A stretch of 64,000 bases of DNA. It comes from Clostridium tepidum (GTDB lineage: Bacteria; Bacillota; Clostridia; Clostridiales; Clostridiaceae). Positions 18,344-29,423 of the stretch are shown piece by piece. The stretch is taken from contig NZ_MRAE01000011.1 of NCBI RefSeq assembly GCF_002008345.1, forward strand, positions 18,531 through 82,530. The letters run 5' to 3'. Below the pieces are notes generated by a model. That model had not been told where the DNA came from, did not search any database, and saw only the letters and a program-made list of their open reading frames with translations. Within the stretch, counting starts at the first letter, position 1, and the number at the start of each line of letters is the position of its first letter. Both the position numbers and the translations under genes were made by a program.

Positions 18344-18610
18344 TTATTTATTATTTTTTATTTTTTTTATTGGTATACTAGCTATTAAAGCTGGGGACAT
18401 ACCTTCTATTTCTTCTATATTACTCATTTTTATATCTACATCATCATCATCTATCTCTATGTATTTTGATATTACTTTCAACATATCTTCTCTTATAGAT
18501 TCTAGAACTTCTGGAGATATAGAATTCCTATCCTGTATTAATATAAGTTTAAGTCTTTCTTTAGCTACATCTTTTGATGATTGTTTTGAAAAAAACTTAA
18601 ATAAATCCAT
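18344..18610 (-). CDS. minE: Cell division topological factor MinE
   Basis: Activates the MinD ATPase and drives the Min system away from midcell. 88 residues with the expected start MDLFKFF and the MinD-activating helix around KERLKLILIQDR. Last gene of minC-minD-minE, 13 bases after minD. MinE presence, rather than DivIVA alone, is usual for these Clostridia. Confidence 0.93.
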   Translation of the reverse strand: MDLFKFFSKQSSKDVAKERLKLILIQDRNSISPEVLESIREDMLKVISKYIEIDDDDVDIKMSNIEEIEGMSPALIASIPIKKIKNNK

Positions 18611-18623
18611 TATTGTATCACTC

Positions 18624-19421
18624 CTACTTCAATCCAAATAATTTTTTGAAGGATTTAAAAAAGCCTTGTTCTTTATTTCTTAAATCCATTATAGGAACTT
18701 CTTCCCCAGTAATTCTCTTAGCAATATTTCTGAAAGCTTGTCCTGATATAGCTGCATTATCTAAAACTATAGGTTCTCCTTTATTTGTAGCTATAGTTAT
18801 ATTTCTATCATCAGGAACTACCCCTATTAATTTTATCGCTAAACTATCGATTATATCTTCAATATCTAGCATCTCTCCATTTTGTGTCATTTCATAATTT
18901 AATCTATTTACTATAAGTTGATGGTTGTCTATACCCTTAGCATCTAATTTGCCTATAACTCTGTCTGCATCTCTTACTGATGTTACTTCTGGATTTACAA
19001 CGATTAGTGCTCTATCTGCTCCCGCTATAGAACTTTCAAAACCTCTTTCTATCCCTGCAGGACAATCTAAAATCACATAGTCAAAATCTTGTTTTAAATC
19101 ATTAACTATTTTAAGCATATCACCTACTTTAACATCTTCCTTATCCCTTGTTTGTGCTGTTGGTAAAAGATATAAACTATTTAATCTTTTATCCTTTATT
19201 AAAGCTTGTTTTAACTTACATCTTTCTTCTATTACATCCAATAGTGTAAATACTATTCTATTTTCAAGTCCCATTAAAACATCAAGATTTCTTAATCCAG
19301 TATCTCCATCTATAACAACTACTTTTTTATCCATGGCAGCTAAGGCTGTAGATATATTAGCTGATGTGGTTGTTTTTCCTACTCCACCTTTACCAGAGGT
19401 AACAACTATCACTTCTCCCAT
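18624..19421 (-). CDS. minD: Septum-site determining ATPase MinD
   Basis: Membrane-bound P-loop ATPase that recruits MinC. The deviant Walker A SGKGGVGKTT is at residues 9-18, Walker B-like DYVILDCPAG is near 120, and the C-terminal amphipathic membrane-targeting helix is FFKSFKKLFGLK. 265 residues, canonical. Second gene of minCDE. Confidence 0.96.
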   Translation of the reverse strand: MGEVIVVTSGKGGVGKTTTSANISTALAAMDKKVVVIDGDTGLRNLDVLMGLENRIVFTLLDVIEERCKLKQALIKDKRLNSLYLLPTAQTRDKEDVKVGDMLKIVNDLKQDFDYVILDCPAGIERGFESSIAGADRALIVVNPEVTSVRDADRVIGKLDAKGIDNHQLIVNRLNYEMTQNGEMLDIEDIIDSLAIKLIGVVPDDRNITIATNKGEPIVLDNAAISGQAFRNIAKRITGEEVPIMDLRNKEQGFFKSFKKLFGLK

Positions 19422-19438
19422 TTTTTGTCCTCCTTAAA

Positions 19439-20068
19439 TTATATAAATTTATCCGGTAGATATGGTTCTACCACTATTATATTTGATTTTATCTTTGCAA
19501 CTTCTGGATATTGAGGTTTTATATTGTCTTCTGGCGACCTAGTCATAACATTTGCTATTTGTAGTATAGAGGGTTGTAAATAAAATGCCGCAACCACAGC
19601 TTTATGATTTCCTGTAACCCCGGCATGAACATGCCCCCTTAAAGCTCCTAACACTATTACATTGCCTGCTGCATATATTTCTGCTCCAGAATTGACATCC
19701 CCAATTATAACCAAATTTCCATTATAGCGTACTATTTGTCCTCCTCTTACAGTTCTTCTTATAAATTTTGTTCTGCCTTCGTATATGCCACTAAAAGGTT
19801 TATTGGATTTATCTTCCTTATCCTCAAATATACAGTCTTTTATCATAAATTCTTCAAAAAGAACATCTTTAAGTCTTCTTAAATTTTTTTCGTTTATAAG
19901 TTTTAATTCTGTAGATATTTTTAAGGTAGATCCCTTATAAAATTGTTTTCCATGAGATAATTTTTCTATCAATGAATTAATCATATCATTAAAATCTCTA
20001 AATTTATTCATATTAATTATTACAACAAGACCTTCTTTGTTACCTTTTATTACTATATTGTCTTCCAA
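19439..20068 (-). CDS. minC: Septum formation inhibitor MinC
   Basis: Inhibits FtsZ polymerisation away from midcell. The N-terminal FtsZ-binding domain is about residues 1-95. The C-terminal beta-helix (MinD-binding) has [26 protein letters not shown] turns from about 120. The frame opens at a TTG (20083) overlapping GGAGG; the TTG at 20068 (LEDNIVIKG) with eight-base spacing is the better start. First gene of minCDE. Confidence 0.9.
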   Translation of the reverse strand: MEDNIVIKGNKEGLVVIINMNKFRDFNDMINSLIEKLSHGKQFYKGSTLKISTELKLINEKNLRRLKDVLFEEFMIKDCIFEDKEDKSNKPFSGIYEGRTKFIRRTVRGGQIVRYNGNLVIIGDVNSGAEIYAAGNVIVLGALRGHVHAGVTGNHKAVVAAFYLQPSILQIANVMTRSPEDNIKPQYPEVAKIKSNIIVVEPYLPDKFI

Positions 20069-20184
20069 AATAAAAACCTCCAAAGTAGCTATAAAAACAC
20101 TATCTTAATTTATATTTCCACATTTTTTTATTAATTCCTTCTGTTTATTATACTTTTATTTATTTAATATTTTCCATTTTAAAA

Positions 20185-20227
20185 TATCCACACTATGTAT
20201 TATATAAAATAATTTATAGTGTGGATA
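20185..20227 (-). terminator. Terminator of the mre-mrdA operon
   Basis: Arms 20185-20196 and 20216-20227 (12 bp, loop 19) lie just after the PBP2 stop, separating it from minC. Confidence 0.7.
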
Positions 20228-20241
20228 TACTTTACATTTAT

Positions 20242-23016
20242 TTATCTGTTATTTGTATCTTTATTTTCTATATCTTTTTCATCATCTCCAGTAGAATCTG
20301 AATTCTTAGTATTCTCCTTTTGCCCTGAATTTGATGCTTTGGCTTCATCTGGTTTATCTTTATTAAGTTCTTTTTTAAAATAAGCTTCGTACATAGCTCT
20401 TGCTACAGGTGCAACATATCCTCCGTGTCCACCATCAAAGACAATAACACATACTGCTATTTTAGGCTTATCTACTGGTGCAAATCCTATATACACACCA
20501 TAAGATGTTCTTCCATAAGCATCTTGATTATTGCTAAAAGTAGCTGATCCTGTTTTACCTGCTGTTGATATAGGGAAATCCTTAAACACTGCTGCTGCGG
20601 TACCATCTGCTCCCTCGTTAACTCGTGCCATTCCTTGTCTTACAGCTGCTAAATTTTCTTTACTTACATTAGTCTTTTCAACTATTTCTGGTTTAATTGT
20701 CTCTACTACAGTGCCATCTGCATCTTTTATTTCTTTTACTAAATGCAATTTATATCTATCTCCACCATTAGCTATAGTACTAACAAAATTCACCAATTGT
20801 AATGGAGTAAAATTACTTATACCTTGACCTATAGACGCATTGTACATATTAGCACCTACACCTAACTGGAAATGAGCATCTGATATTGTTATATAGTATA
20901 TAACATCTACAATTCTTTTTATTTCATCTTTGCTTATATTTTTACCTTTATAAGTTGGATCCTCATTAATTAAATCTGTAATCATTTTTGCATAATTATC
21001 AGAGTTAAACTTTTTAGTTCCTTCTTTTATAGAATCTTGTATAGAATTTTTAATTTGTTTTTTTAACTCTTTAACCTTATCTGAATCCTTTTCGCTATCA
21101 TATAAATTTATAGTTGGAAATTTATTTCCCCTAGCATCTACTCCTGCTTTTAAAGTAGACATAGTTTGCCACAAGTACTGAGTTGCATAAACATTAGATA
21201 ATGTATAAGTATTAAATACTTGACCAAACTTTTCAGGAATTTCTATTCCTGTAGAAGCTTTTTCATTTGAATTTGGTGGTACACCTAATCCAAATTTCCA
21301 AGCATACTTTGCAAGAATGTCATCCCCAAAACTCTCTCTTAATAATTTACCTACTGTCATAAAATAAGGGTTACTAGAAACTTCTAATCCTCTATATAAA
21401 TCAACAGCACCATATCCACCTGCCGCAAATTTCTTTACAAAATTCTTTCCATCATCAAAAACACCTATATCATTTATAGAATATCCTGGAGTTATAACCC
21501 CTGATTCTAATCCTGCAATAGCTGTCATAGCTTTAAATGTAGATCCTGGAGGTACTACAGACATGGTAGCATAGTTATAAAAAGGTTTGGGATATATATC
21601 ATATAAATCTTGCCTAATGGTTTTATTATTCTTTATGCTTTTATCTAAAGGAAATAATTTTTCTAAGACTTCATCTAAAGTGTTTCCCGGATAATAACTC
21701 ATTAGTCCTTTATTAAGAATATACTGTTTCCCAAATTCAGTTAAATCCGGATTAAAATATTTTTTATAAAGATCTGATGTTAATAGCCCTGGTGATGCAA
21801 ATAAATTAGGATCAAAACCTGGCCTACTTGCCAAAGCTAAAATTTCTCCTGTATTTACATCCACTGCTACCGCTGCTCCTCTTGTAGCGTTAGTTGTATT
21901 AACATCGCCCTGTACTCCTTTATGTTGAAGGTCATTCATTACAGAATCCAAAGAATCTTCAGCAGCCTTTTGTATATTTTTATCTATAGTAAGTTGTATA
22001 TCTTGACCAGGATAAGGTTCTCTTCTTCCTAATTCTTCTATAACTCTTCCTGTCTTATTAAGTTTAACAATTCTTCCACCTTTAGATCCCTTAAGTCTTT
22101 CTTCAAAAACTCCCTCTATTCCATTTATACCTATATAATCAGAGCTTGGATCATATCCTTTTTCTTTATATTTATCATTATCACCGCTTATTTTAGATAT
22201 ATAACCTAATACAGCTGACCCTACTTCTCCATAAGGATAATATCTTATAGGCTGAGTACTTACATCTATACCTGGTAGATCATTTAATTTTTGTAGGAAT
22301 ATAAAGGCTGTTTCTTTTTTTATATTACTTGCTACATCAACAGATTTATATCCTGAAAAGCTCTGCATTTTTGATGCATCTTTTACTATCATGAATCTTC
22401 TTTGCTGTTCTAAGGAATATTTCTTTGTATCTATTTTATATTGCTCTAACAAATATTTAAAAATTTCTTCTGGAGTTATTTTTAATAACTCTTCATCTAT
22501 TTTAGCTTTATCTTCTTTTGTTAATTCTTCTTTTTCTTTTTTATTTTTACCTGAAAATAATTTTTTTGTAACTACCTCATCTAATCCTCTATCTTTTTTA
22601 AATCTTATTTCTGCTGCTCTTTTTCCCTCAGCTGTACTAGCTTTAAACTCAAATCTATAAGGATTAATTTTAAGTTCAAAATCATCTGTTTGTTTTTCGT
22701 TATATTGGTCTAATATACTAAATACTTTCTCCATAGTAGAAAAAAAGCTTTTCTTATTTTCGTCCGTTTCATTATATATAAGCATATAATTTTGCTTATT
22801 AGTAGCCAATACTACATTATTTCTATCTGTTATATTTCCTCTTGGAGCAGCCTCTGGAATTTCTCTTATGGATCTATTATTTGCTTTTTCTTTGTATTCT
22901 TCTGAATTCATAAGTTGCAAATAAACAAGTCTAGATATAATAGCCGTAATTATAAATATCATTACTAACATAAGGCCACCAAATCTAGTAAATTTTTTAT
23001 CTTTGTTTATCTTCAT
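20242..23016 (-). CDS. mrdA: Penicillin-binding protein 2 (elongation transpeptidase)
   Basis: Class B PBP that cross-links peptidoglycan in the elongasome. One N-terminal helix (about residues 14-34), a dimerisation/pedestal region, and a transpeptidase domain with PPGSTFK (SxxK), VSSNPYF (SxN position) and GKTGS. At 924 residues it is long. Extra charged segments lie at about 140-215 and 650-720, as seen in clostridial PBP2. The C-terminal tail is Lys/Asp/Asn-rich. Follows mreD by 19 bases. Confidence 0.93.
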   Translation of the reverse strand: MKINKDKKFTRFGGLMLVMIFIITAIISRLVYLQLMNSEEYKEKANNRSIREIPEAAPRGNITDRNNVVLATNKQNYMLIYNETDENKKSFFSTMEKVFSILDQYNEKQTDDFELKINPYRFEFKASTAEGKRAAEIRFKKDRGLDEVVTKKLFSGKNKKEKEELTKEDKAKIDEELLKITPEEIFKYLLEQYKIDTKKYSLEQQRRFMIVKDASKMQSFSGYKSVDVASNIKKETAFIFLQKLNDLPGIDVSTQPIRYYPYGEVGSAVLGYISKISGDNDKYKEKGYDPSSDYIGINGIEGVFEERLKGSKGGRIVKLNKTGRVIEELGRREPYPGQDIQLTIDKNIQKAAEDSLDSVMNDLQHKGVQGDVNTTNATRGAAVAVDVNTGEILALASRPGFDPNLFASPGLLTSDLYKKYFNPDLTEFGKQYILNKGLMSYYPGNTLDEVLEKLFPLDKSIKNNKTIRQDLYDIYPKPFYNYATMSVVPPGSTFKAMTAIAGLESGVITPGYSINDIGVFDDGKNFVKKFAAGGYGAVDLYRGLEVSSNPYFMTVGKLLRESFGDDILAKYAWKFGLGVPPNSNEKASTGIEIPEKFGQVFNTYTLSNVYATQYLWQTMSTLKAGVDARGNKFPTINLYDSEKDSDKVKELKKQIKNSIQDSIKEGTKKFNSDNYAKMITDLINEDPTYKGKNISKDEIKRIVDVIYYITISDAHFQLGVGANMYNASIGQGISNFTPLQLVNFVSTIANGGDRYKLHLVKEIKDADGTVVETIKPEIVEKTNVSKENLAAVRQGMARVNEGADGTAAAVFKDFPISTAGKTGSATFSNNQDAYGRTSYGVYIGFAPVDKPKIAVCVIVFDGGHGGYVAPVARAMYEAYFKKELNKDKPDEAKASNSGQKENTKNSDSTGDDEKDIENKDTNNR

Positions 23017-23035
23017 TGACTAAATCACCATTCCT

Positions 23036-23527
23036 TTAAAATTCCCACTTTCTATCCATATGTCTTTTTTCACATAGATTATATACTAATTTATAAACTA
23101 TAATCGTTATTATCCCATTGTAAATACTATTAAATGCTATTAAATTATAACTAATATTCATCTTTAAAAAGTAGGCTATAATCCATATGAACGCTCCTTT
23201 AAATATACTTAGTAAAAAAGAAGATATCACTGGTATTAATATTTTGCTTCTTATTATATTCAACCCTATTTCAGCTGCTATTAAGCAAACAAACATATTT
23301 ATCAAAGAATTTATACCAAATACATTAGTAAAATATAAATCTTGAAGAATCCCTGCAAAAACACCAACCCAAATAGCTTCCCATTTATCCTTTATTATAG
23401 AGTAACTTACTATAAAAACAAACAAAAAGCTAGGATAAACACCTTTTATTGCTATAAATGGTATTAAGGAATTATCTAATATAGCAAATAATATTAAAAT
23501 AGCTCCCAATATTAATTTTTTTTTCAT
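23036..23527 (-). CDS. mreD: Rod-shape protein MreD
   Basis: Integral membrane subunit of the elongasome with about five helices in 163 residues. The in-frame GTG/ATG codons upstream overlap AAGG; the ATG at 23527 has normal spacing. Recognised by size, hydrophobic pattern and its place between mreC and mrdA rather than by a sharp motif. Confidence 0.88.
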   Translation of the reverse strand: MKKKLILGAILILFAILDNSLIPFIAIKGVYPSFLFVFIVSYSIIKDKWEAIWVGVFAGILQDLYFTNVFGINSLINMFVCLIAAEIGLNIIRSKILIPVISSFLLSIFKGAFIWIIAYFLKMNISYNLIAFNSIYNGIITIIVYKLVYNLCEKRHMDRKWEF

Positions 23528-23537
23528 ATGCATCACC

Positions 23538-24395
23538 TTAATATTTTACTTCCTCTTTATTTTCAGGCATATTTTTAGGTATTACTATAAATACTTCTTC
23601 TATTTTTCTTAAGTCTACATAAGGTTTTATTATAGCATTTTTCATTACTTTACCTTTATCTATTTCTATACTTGTAACTTCTCCTATTCTTATACCTTTA
23701 GGATACATACGTCCAAGACCAGAGGTTAAAATAATATCCTTTTCTTTTATCTTAGAATCCATTGGTAAAAAATATAATTTTGCTAAAATATTATTTTGGC
23801 TATCTTTAATCCCTTTTACAATGCCACTATTTTCTTTAGTTCTATCTACCATAGCACTAACAGCTAAATTCTCATTAGACAATGATTGAACTGTAGACCA
23901 GCTGCCTCCTGTAACTGTTACTTGTCCTACTAACCCTTCACTGGTTATCGCAATCATGCCTTTAGATATACCATCATTAGAACCTTTATTTATAGTAAAT
24001 TCATCTAAATAATTTCCACCACTTTTACCAACTATATCTGCACCAACATAATTATATTCTGAACGCTGATTTCTAAAATTAAGCATCTTTCTTAATCTTT
24101 CATTTTCATCTTTTAAAGACTTATACTCTACTAATTGACTTTCAAGTTTACTATTTTGAGATTTTAATTTTACATTTTCTCTTTTTACATCTGGTATATT
24201 AAGTACAAAACCAATAGAATTTCTAATTTTTTTGTTTATTTTATAAAAAACTCCTTGAACCGGATTAACTACCGATCCTATGCCACTTTCAACAAAAGAT
24301 ACCTTGCTTCTATCCGCACTTTGCGTTATTAATATTAAAAAGGTAACTGACAGTACAATTATAGTTACTGTCAGTTTATTTTTAAAGAACTTCAT
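23538..24395 (-). CDS. mreC: Rod-shape protein MreC
   Basis: Bitopic periplasmic-side scaffold that links MreB to PBP2/RodA. One N-terminal helix (about residues 7-25), a coiled coil (about 70-105, rich in Leu/Glu/Lys), and the paired beta-barrel MreC domain with VGADIVGKSG and SGLGRMYPKGIRIGEV. 285 residues, canonical. Seven bases from mreB. Confidence 0.95.
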   Translation of the reverse strand: MKFFKNKLTVTIIVLSVTFLILITQSADRSKVSFVESGIGSVVNPVQGVFYKINKKIRNSIGFVLNIPDVKRENVKLKSQNSKLESQLVEYKSLKDENERLRKMLNFRNQRSEYNYVGADIVGKSGGNYLDEFTINKGSNDGISKGMIAITSEGLVGQVTVTGGSWSTVQSLSNENLAVSAMVDRTKENSGIVKGIKDSQNNILAKLYFLPMDSKIKEKDIILTSGLGRMYPKGIRIGEVTSIEIDKGKVMKNAIIKPYVDLRKIEEVFIVIPKNMPENKEEVKY

Positions 24396-24401
24396 AGTCT
24401 A

Positions 24402-25436
<1,035 letters not shown>

Positions 25437-25440
25437 TTAG

Positions 25441-26127
25441 TTATATTATACCTTTTTCTTTTATGCTTATATACTTATTTTCACCAATTATTATATGGTC
25501 TAATAAATCTATTCCTATTAATTTACCGCATTCTTTTAATCTCAAAGTTATATTTATATCTTCTTGGCTAGGTGTCGGATCCCCTGATGGATGATTATGA
25601 CATATAATTATGGATGCACCATTTTTCTTTATAGCCTCACAAAATATTTCCCTTGGATGTACTATAGATGAATTAAGAGTTCCTATAAATATATCTCTTA
25701 TATATGTAACTATATTTTTAGTATTTAGAATTAATACTTTTAATTTTTCTTGCCTTAAGTATTTCATATCTTCCATAACTAAATTAGATACATCTAAAGG
25801 CTTATTTATCTTATAATCATTACCAGATTTATAAGTTTTAAATCTTTTAGAAATCTCTGATAATGCTAATATTTGAACTGCTTTAGTTACACCTATACCT
25901 TTAATTTTAGTTAACTCTTCTATAGACTGATCAAAAAGCTGATCTAATCCACCAGTTTCTTTAATCAAACTACTTGTAAGCATCATTATATTTTGGTTTT
26001 TAGTACCAGTTCTTAAAATAACAGCTAAAAGTTCTGAATTTGAAAGTGCTTCTGCTCCATATCTTATAAGTCTTTCCTGTGGTCTTTCATTTTTAGGCAA
26101 ATCCTTTATTTTAAAGTTATTATGCAT
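25441..26127 (-). CDS. radC: RadC-family JAMM/DUF2466 protein
   Basis: JAB1/MPN-type metalloprotease-like protein; the cellular role is unclear despite its historic name. An N-terminal helix-hairpin-helix segment (about 60-85, IKGIGVTKAVQ) precedes the JAMM domain with the zinc motif HNHPSGDPTPSQED. 228 residues, usual. Conserved position between maf and mreB. Confidence 0.93.
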   Translation of the reverse strand: MHNNFKIKDLPKNERPQERLIRYGAEALSNSELLAVILRTGTKNQNIMMLTSSLIKETGGLDQLFDQSIEELTKIKGIGVTKAVQILALSEISKRFKTYKSGNDYKINKPLDVSNLVMEDMKYLRQEKLKVLILNTKNIVTYIRDIFIGTLNSSIVHPREIFCEAIKKNGASIIICHNHPSGDPTPSQEDINITLRLKECGKLIGIDLLDHIIIGENKYISIKEKGII

Positions 26128-26141
26128 TCATACAACTCCTT

Positions 26142-26735
26142 TTAAAGATTTACCCCCATCTCCATTAACATAGAATTCAATTTGTTTAAAGGTAACCCTA
26201 CAACATTATAATAACATCCATTGATATTTTCAACAAAAACTCCTGCTTTTCCTTGAATGCCATATGCACCAGCTTTATCCATAGGATCTCCTGTATTCAC
26301 ATATTTTTCTATTTGTGCTGAAGTTAGTTTTGAAAATTTAACTTTAGTACAAACAAAGTCTTTCCTTATTTTATTAGATTTAACATCCAATATAGCTAAT
26401 CCAGAATAAACTTCATGTACATTTCCACTTAAAGTTTGTAACATTTTTAATGCATCTTTTTTGTCTTTAGGCTTACCTAGTATTCTATTATTAAAAGCCA
26501 CTATTGTATCGCATCCTATTATTAAATTCTTGCCTTGATCTATTATTTTTTCTGCAACAGATCTAGCTTTTCCTTCTGCTAAATTCATTACATAAGACGG
26601 TATATCATTTTTAAAATCTATACTGCTTTCATCAAAATCACTTACTATTATTTGAAAATTTTCCAGTATTCTTTTTAAAAGTTCTTGTCTTCTTCGAGAT
26701 GCAGAAGCTAATATAATTTTTTCCACTGATATCAC
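26142..26735 (-). CDS. maf: Maf family nucleotide pyrophosphatase
   Basis: House-cleaning hydrolase of non-canonical or modified NTPs, linked to septum control in Bacillus. The start [14 protein letters not shown] and the conserved IIGCDTIV with its Asp define the family, followed by KPKDKKDA and [14 protein letters not shown]. 197 residues. Upstream of radC in the mre locus. Confidence 0.94.
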   Translation of the reverse strand: MISVEKIILASASRRRQELLKRILENFQIIVSDFDESSIDFKNDIPSYVMNLAEGKARSVAEKIIDQGKNLIIGCDTIVAFNNRILGKPKDKKDALKMLQTLSGNVHEVYSGLAILDVKSNKIRKDFVCTKVKFSKLTSAQIEKYVNTGDPMDKAGAYGIQGKAGVFVENINGCYYNVVGLPLNKLNSMLMEMGVNL

Positions 26736-26741
26736 TTCCTA

Positions 26742-26999
26742 TTATTTCCTGTATAATATTATTGCCAATATTATACCAATTATAGTCATAATATTAATAT
26801 CAAAATTTAAACCTATAGCTAAATTAAAAACCTTTAAGTCTAAATTAAACGGTGAAGCAGTTCCTACTTTATATGCGGTTTTTAAAAAGGATAACTTAGT
26901 AAAGCTAGAACCCAATATTTCACCAGCAATGCTACCTAATATAGCCCCTAATAGTATAAAAACTCCTAATAAACTTTTATTTTTATCTGGACTTTTCAT
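26742..26999 (-). CDS. DUF4321 small membrane protein
   Basis: 85 residues with two predicted helices (about 10-30 with a GxxxGxxxG pattern, and 60-82). Family of unknown function found upstream of maf in Clostridia. Six bases from maf, so co-transcribed with maf-radC-mreB. Confidence 0.8.
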   Translation of the reverse strand: MKSPDKNKSLLGVFILLGAILGSIAGEILGSSFTKLSFLKTAYKVGTASPFNLDLKVFNLAIGLNFDINIMTIIGIILAIILYRK

Positions 27000-27084
27000 A
27001 ACAACCCCACCTTAAAATTATATCTAATATAGTTTATCATTTAATAAAAACTTAAACAAGTATCTAAAGAATTTTTTAAGCAAA

Positions 27085-27115
27085 AAATAAGCACCTAAAA
27101 AACAGATGCTTATTT
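27085..27115 (-). terminator. Terminator overlapping the SPOR gene stop
   Basis: Arms 27085-27093 and 27107-27115 (AATAAGCA) surround a 13-base loop, with U-rich sequence following on the minus strand. Confidence 0.7.
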
Positions 27116-27811
27116 ATTATTTATTTCTTGTAAAATTTTATAAATAAAACTGTAACTTTTATTTGCCTGATTTTTTGTCAAACTATTTGGTAATTTATTT
27201 ATATGTTCTTTTAAATTATTTAAAATTTTTATATTTGCGCTATCTTTATCAACTTTATCTAATGATGCCATCCATTTTTTTATTTCTTCTGTTTTTACTG
27301 ATTTTACGTCTTTTTCTGATAATTTATTTACTATTTTAATATAAGCTGCAATTATTTCTGATATTTCTGCATCACATAAATCTTTTCTATTAATTGTAAA
27401 TGTCATTTTAGAATTATCTATTTTATTATCTGTTAATTTTTTCATTAGTTTTATTCCTTCATCTTCTTCATATATCCCCAAAAAAACTCTAGTTTTACCA
27501 TTATCTTCTACAGTAAATGCATTGCCATATGGTGCTAAACTATTTAAAACTTCAGAGATATTTTCTTTTTTAGCATATATTCCTCTTTGTATAACTATGT
27601 AATTTGTACTACCATTACTATTATTTTGGTTTTTAACTATACTAGGATTATCATTTTTAATGATATTATTCTTTTTTTCATTATTAGGGGAAACTATATT
27701 AAATATCAGTGTTCCTAATATAAAAGCAAAAACCAAAACCAATGCTATTATTAAAAAAAATGTAAAACTGGACTTATGCCTTTTTTTAATATCATAACGT
27801 GTGTATCTCAT
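27110..27811 (-). CDS. SPOR-domain membrane protein
   Basis: Basic start, one membrane helix (about residues 18-40), an Asn-rich linker, then a SPOR domain (about 70-145: IQRGIYAKKENISEVLN, RVFLGIYEEDEG). SPOR domains bind glycan strands stripped of stem peptides at division septa or the spore envelope. A helical tail follows (about 150-233). Stands alone before DUF4321 with its own terminator. Confidence 0.8.
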   Translation of the reverse strand: MRYTRYDIKKRHKSSFTFFLIIALVLVFAFILGTLIFNIVSPNNEKKNNIIKNDNPSIVKNQNNSNGSTNYIVIQRGIYAKKENISEVLNSLAPYGNAFTVEDNGKTRVFLGIYEEDEGIKLMKKLTDNKIDNSKMTFTINRKDLCDAEISEIIAAYIKIVNKLSEKDVKSVKTEEIKKWMASLDKVDKDSANIKILNNLKEHINKLPNSLTKNQANKSYSFIYKILQEINNK

Positions 27812-27936
27812 TTTTTCATCCCTCCATAATTGTTAAATTACTTATTTATAAATATATATTCTATATTTTTATAAATATAACTAACTATGAAAAAATGAAA
27901 ATAAGATACTATAAAAAATTATATTCTAACAAATAA

Positions 27937-27987
27937 AAAAGTCATGAATTAAAAATATTATTAGAAAACTTTTAACTCACAACTTTT
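27937..27987 (-). terminator. Terminator of the acetyltransferase-like gene
   Basis: Arms 27937-27954 and 27970-27987 pair over 18 positions on the minus transcript using three G-U pairs, then a U-run. The mismatches appear only on the plus strand, which indicates the working direction. Confidence 0.7.
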
Positions 27988-27996
27988 AAAATTATT

Positions 27997-28536
27997 TCAT
28001 ATATAATAGTTAGATCTATTTGCATATCTTAATTTTTTCAATACTACTTCATTACTTTCTATATGGTTATATCCATTTTTTTCATACATCCTTGATATAG
28101 AAAAACCATTCCCCTTGAATATATTTATGAAATTTAAATTATTGTTATCAATAACTACGTAAAAATTATCTATGCTATACTGCTTAAAAAAGTATATTTC
28201 TAAATTATGAATTATATTATACCATTCTTTGTTTTCAAGGCTATATTTATCTTTCAAAAAATATAATATCCAAATTTCATTTGGATTTTTAAATTCAGCC
28301 CTTCCCTTTATTAATCCAATTAAACGTGATTTATAAGTTATTTTAATAAAAAATTCACATTCACTTAAATAATATTCTATAAATGTATCTTCTAATTCTT
28401 TCTCATTTGATAGGGGATGAAAAGCTAAATTCACTTCATTTTTGTTAGACTTCATCATATGAAAAATATCTTCTATATTTTCTTTTTCTACATTAACTAT
28501 TTCTATATCATTATATTTTAAATTTATATCTAACAT
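27997..28536 (-). CDS. GNAT-like acetyltransferase
   Basis: 179 residues. The pattern fits a GNAT fold: SRLIGLIKGRAEFK in the central strands, YFLKDKYSLENKEW in place of the usual pyrophosphate loop, and the C-terminal NNLNFINIFKGNGFSISRMY, equivalent to the N-x-x-x-x-F-x-x-x-GF motif. The acetyl-CoA loop (R/QxxGxG/A) is not clear, so activity is uncertain. Monocistronic; substrate unknown. Confidence 0.6.
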   Translation of the reverse strand: MLDINLKYNDIEIVNVEKENIEDIFHMMKSNKNEVNLAFHPLSNEKELEDTFIEYYLSECEFFIKITYKSRLIGLIKGRAEFKNPNEIWILYFLKDKYSLENKEWYNIIHNLEIYFFKQYSIDNFYVVIDNNNLNFINIFKGNGFSISRMYEKNGYNHIESNEVVLKKLRYANRSNYYI

Positions 28537-28810
28537 TATTATCCCCCCTTACTTTAATAAAATTATTCTACAAATTCATAAAAAAATCCTTTTTATATAA
28601 ATTTATATTCTAAATTATCTATTATTATAATTTTTAAATATTTATTAATTTTTATTATAACTTAAATTATTTATTGTAAGTATTTAGTCTATTTAAATCA
28701 GAAAATTTATAAATTTAAAAATAAAAATAAAATTTTATCAAATACTTAATTTTATTTTTTTATTCTATGTTATAATATATACGTATTATGTTGGTTTGGG
28801 GGTACAAATA

Positions 28811-29365
28811 ATGAATATCTATCAAGTAAATACTTTTACTAATAAAGTTTGTTTGGGAAATTCTATTGGTGTATGTTTATTAAATGAACCTGTAGAAAAT
28901 GATTACATGAAAAATGTAGCACTAGAACTTAACTTATCAGAAACTATTTTTTTATGTAAGGAAAATGATGGATATAAAACAAATATCTTTTCACCACAAA
29001 ATGAGTTAAATTTATGTGTAAAATCTATTTTAGCTGCCTCTCATATTTTATGGCAAGAAGGTATTATAGATGAAAAAGAAAATATTAAATTCTATTGTAA
29101 AGAAGATATCTTAGAAACAAGATTAAATTCTGATTTTATAGAAATAAAAATTCCTTTAACTCTTGAAAAAAAATTATGTTTACTACATAACTTTTCTAAA
29201 ACTTTAAATATAGAAGATGATTTAACTATAAATTATTTAGAAAATCTAACAGAACAAAAAACATATATAAAAGGAAATAATACATTTAAAATCAGATTAG
29301 AAGATGAAAACATAATCTTATCTGGTTCAGCTATAACAGTTATTGTAGGTGATCTTATAATTTAA
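28811..29365 (+). CDS. Half-length PhzF-like protein
   Basis: Starts MNIYQVNTFTNKVCLGNSIG and continues to LNLSETIF, the N-terminal signature of PhzF isomerases including the Glu used in catalysis. The usual GHAT motif reads VKSI here. The frame then jumps to a C-terminal strand pattern (GSAITVIVGDLII), giving 184 residues instead of about 260-300. So one of the two PhzF half-domains is largely missing. GGGGG precedes the ATG at 28811. TATAAT at 28771-28776 may be its -10. No substrate can be given. Confidence 0.6.
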   Translation: MNIYQVNTFTNKVCLGNSIGVCLLNEPVENDYMKNVALELNLSETIFLCKENDGYKTNIFSPQNELNLCVKSILAASHILWQEGIIDEKENIKFYCKEDILETRLNSDFIEIKIPLTLEKKLCLLHNFSKTLNIEDDLTINYLENLTEQKTYIKGNNTFKIRLEDENIILSGSAITVIVGDLII

Positions 29366-29386
29366 TTATATTTATTTTAATTTAAC

Positions 29387-29420
29387 AAAAACTTCATCTA
29401 AATAAAAAGATGAAGTTTTT
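29387..29420. terminator. Bidirectional terminator
   Basis: Arms 29387-29399 and 29408-29420 are perfectly paired (13 bp) between two convergent genes, with A- and T-runs on both sides. Confidence 0.9.
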
Positions 29421-29423
29421 TTA

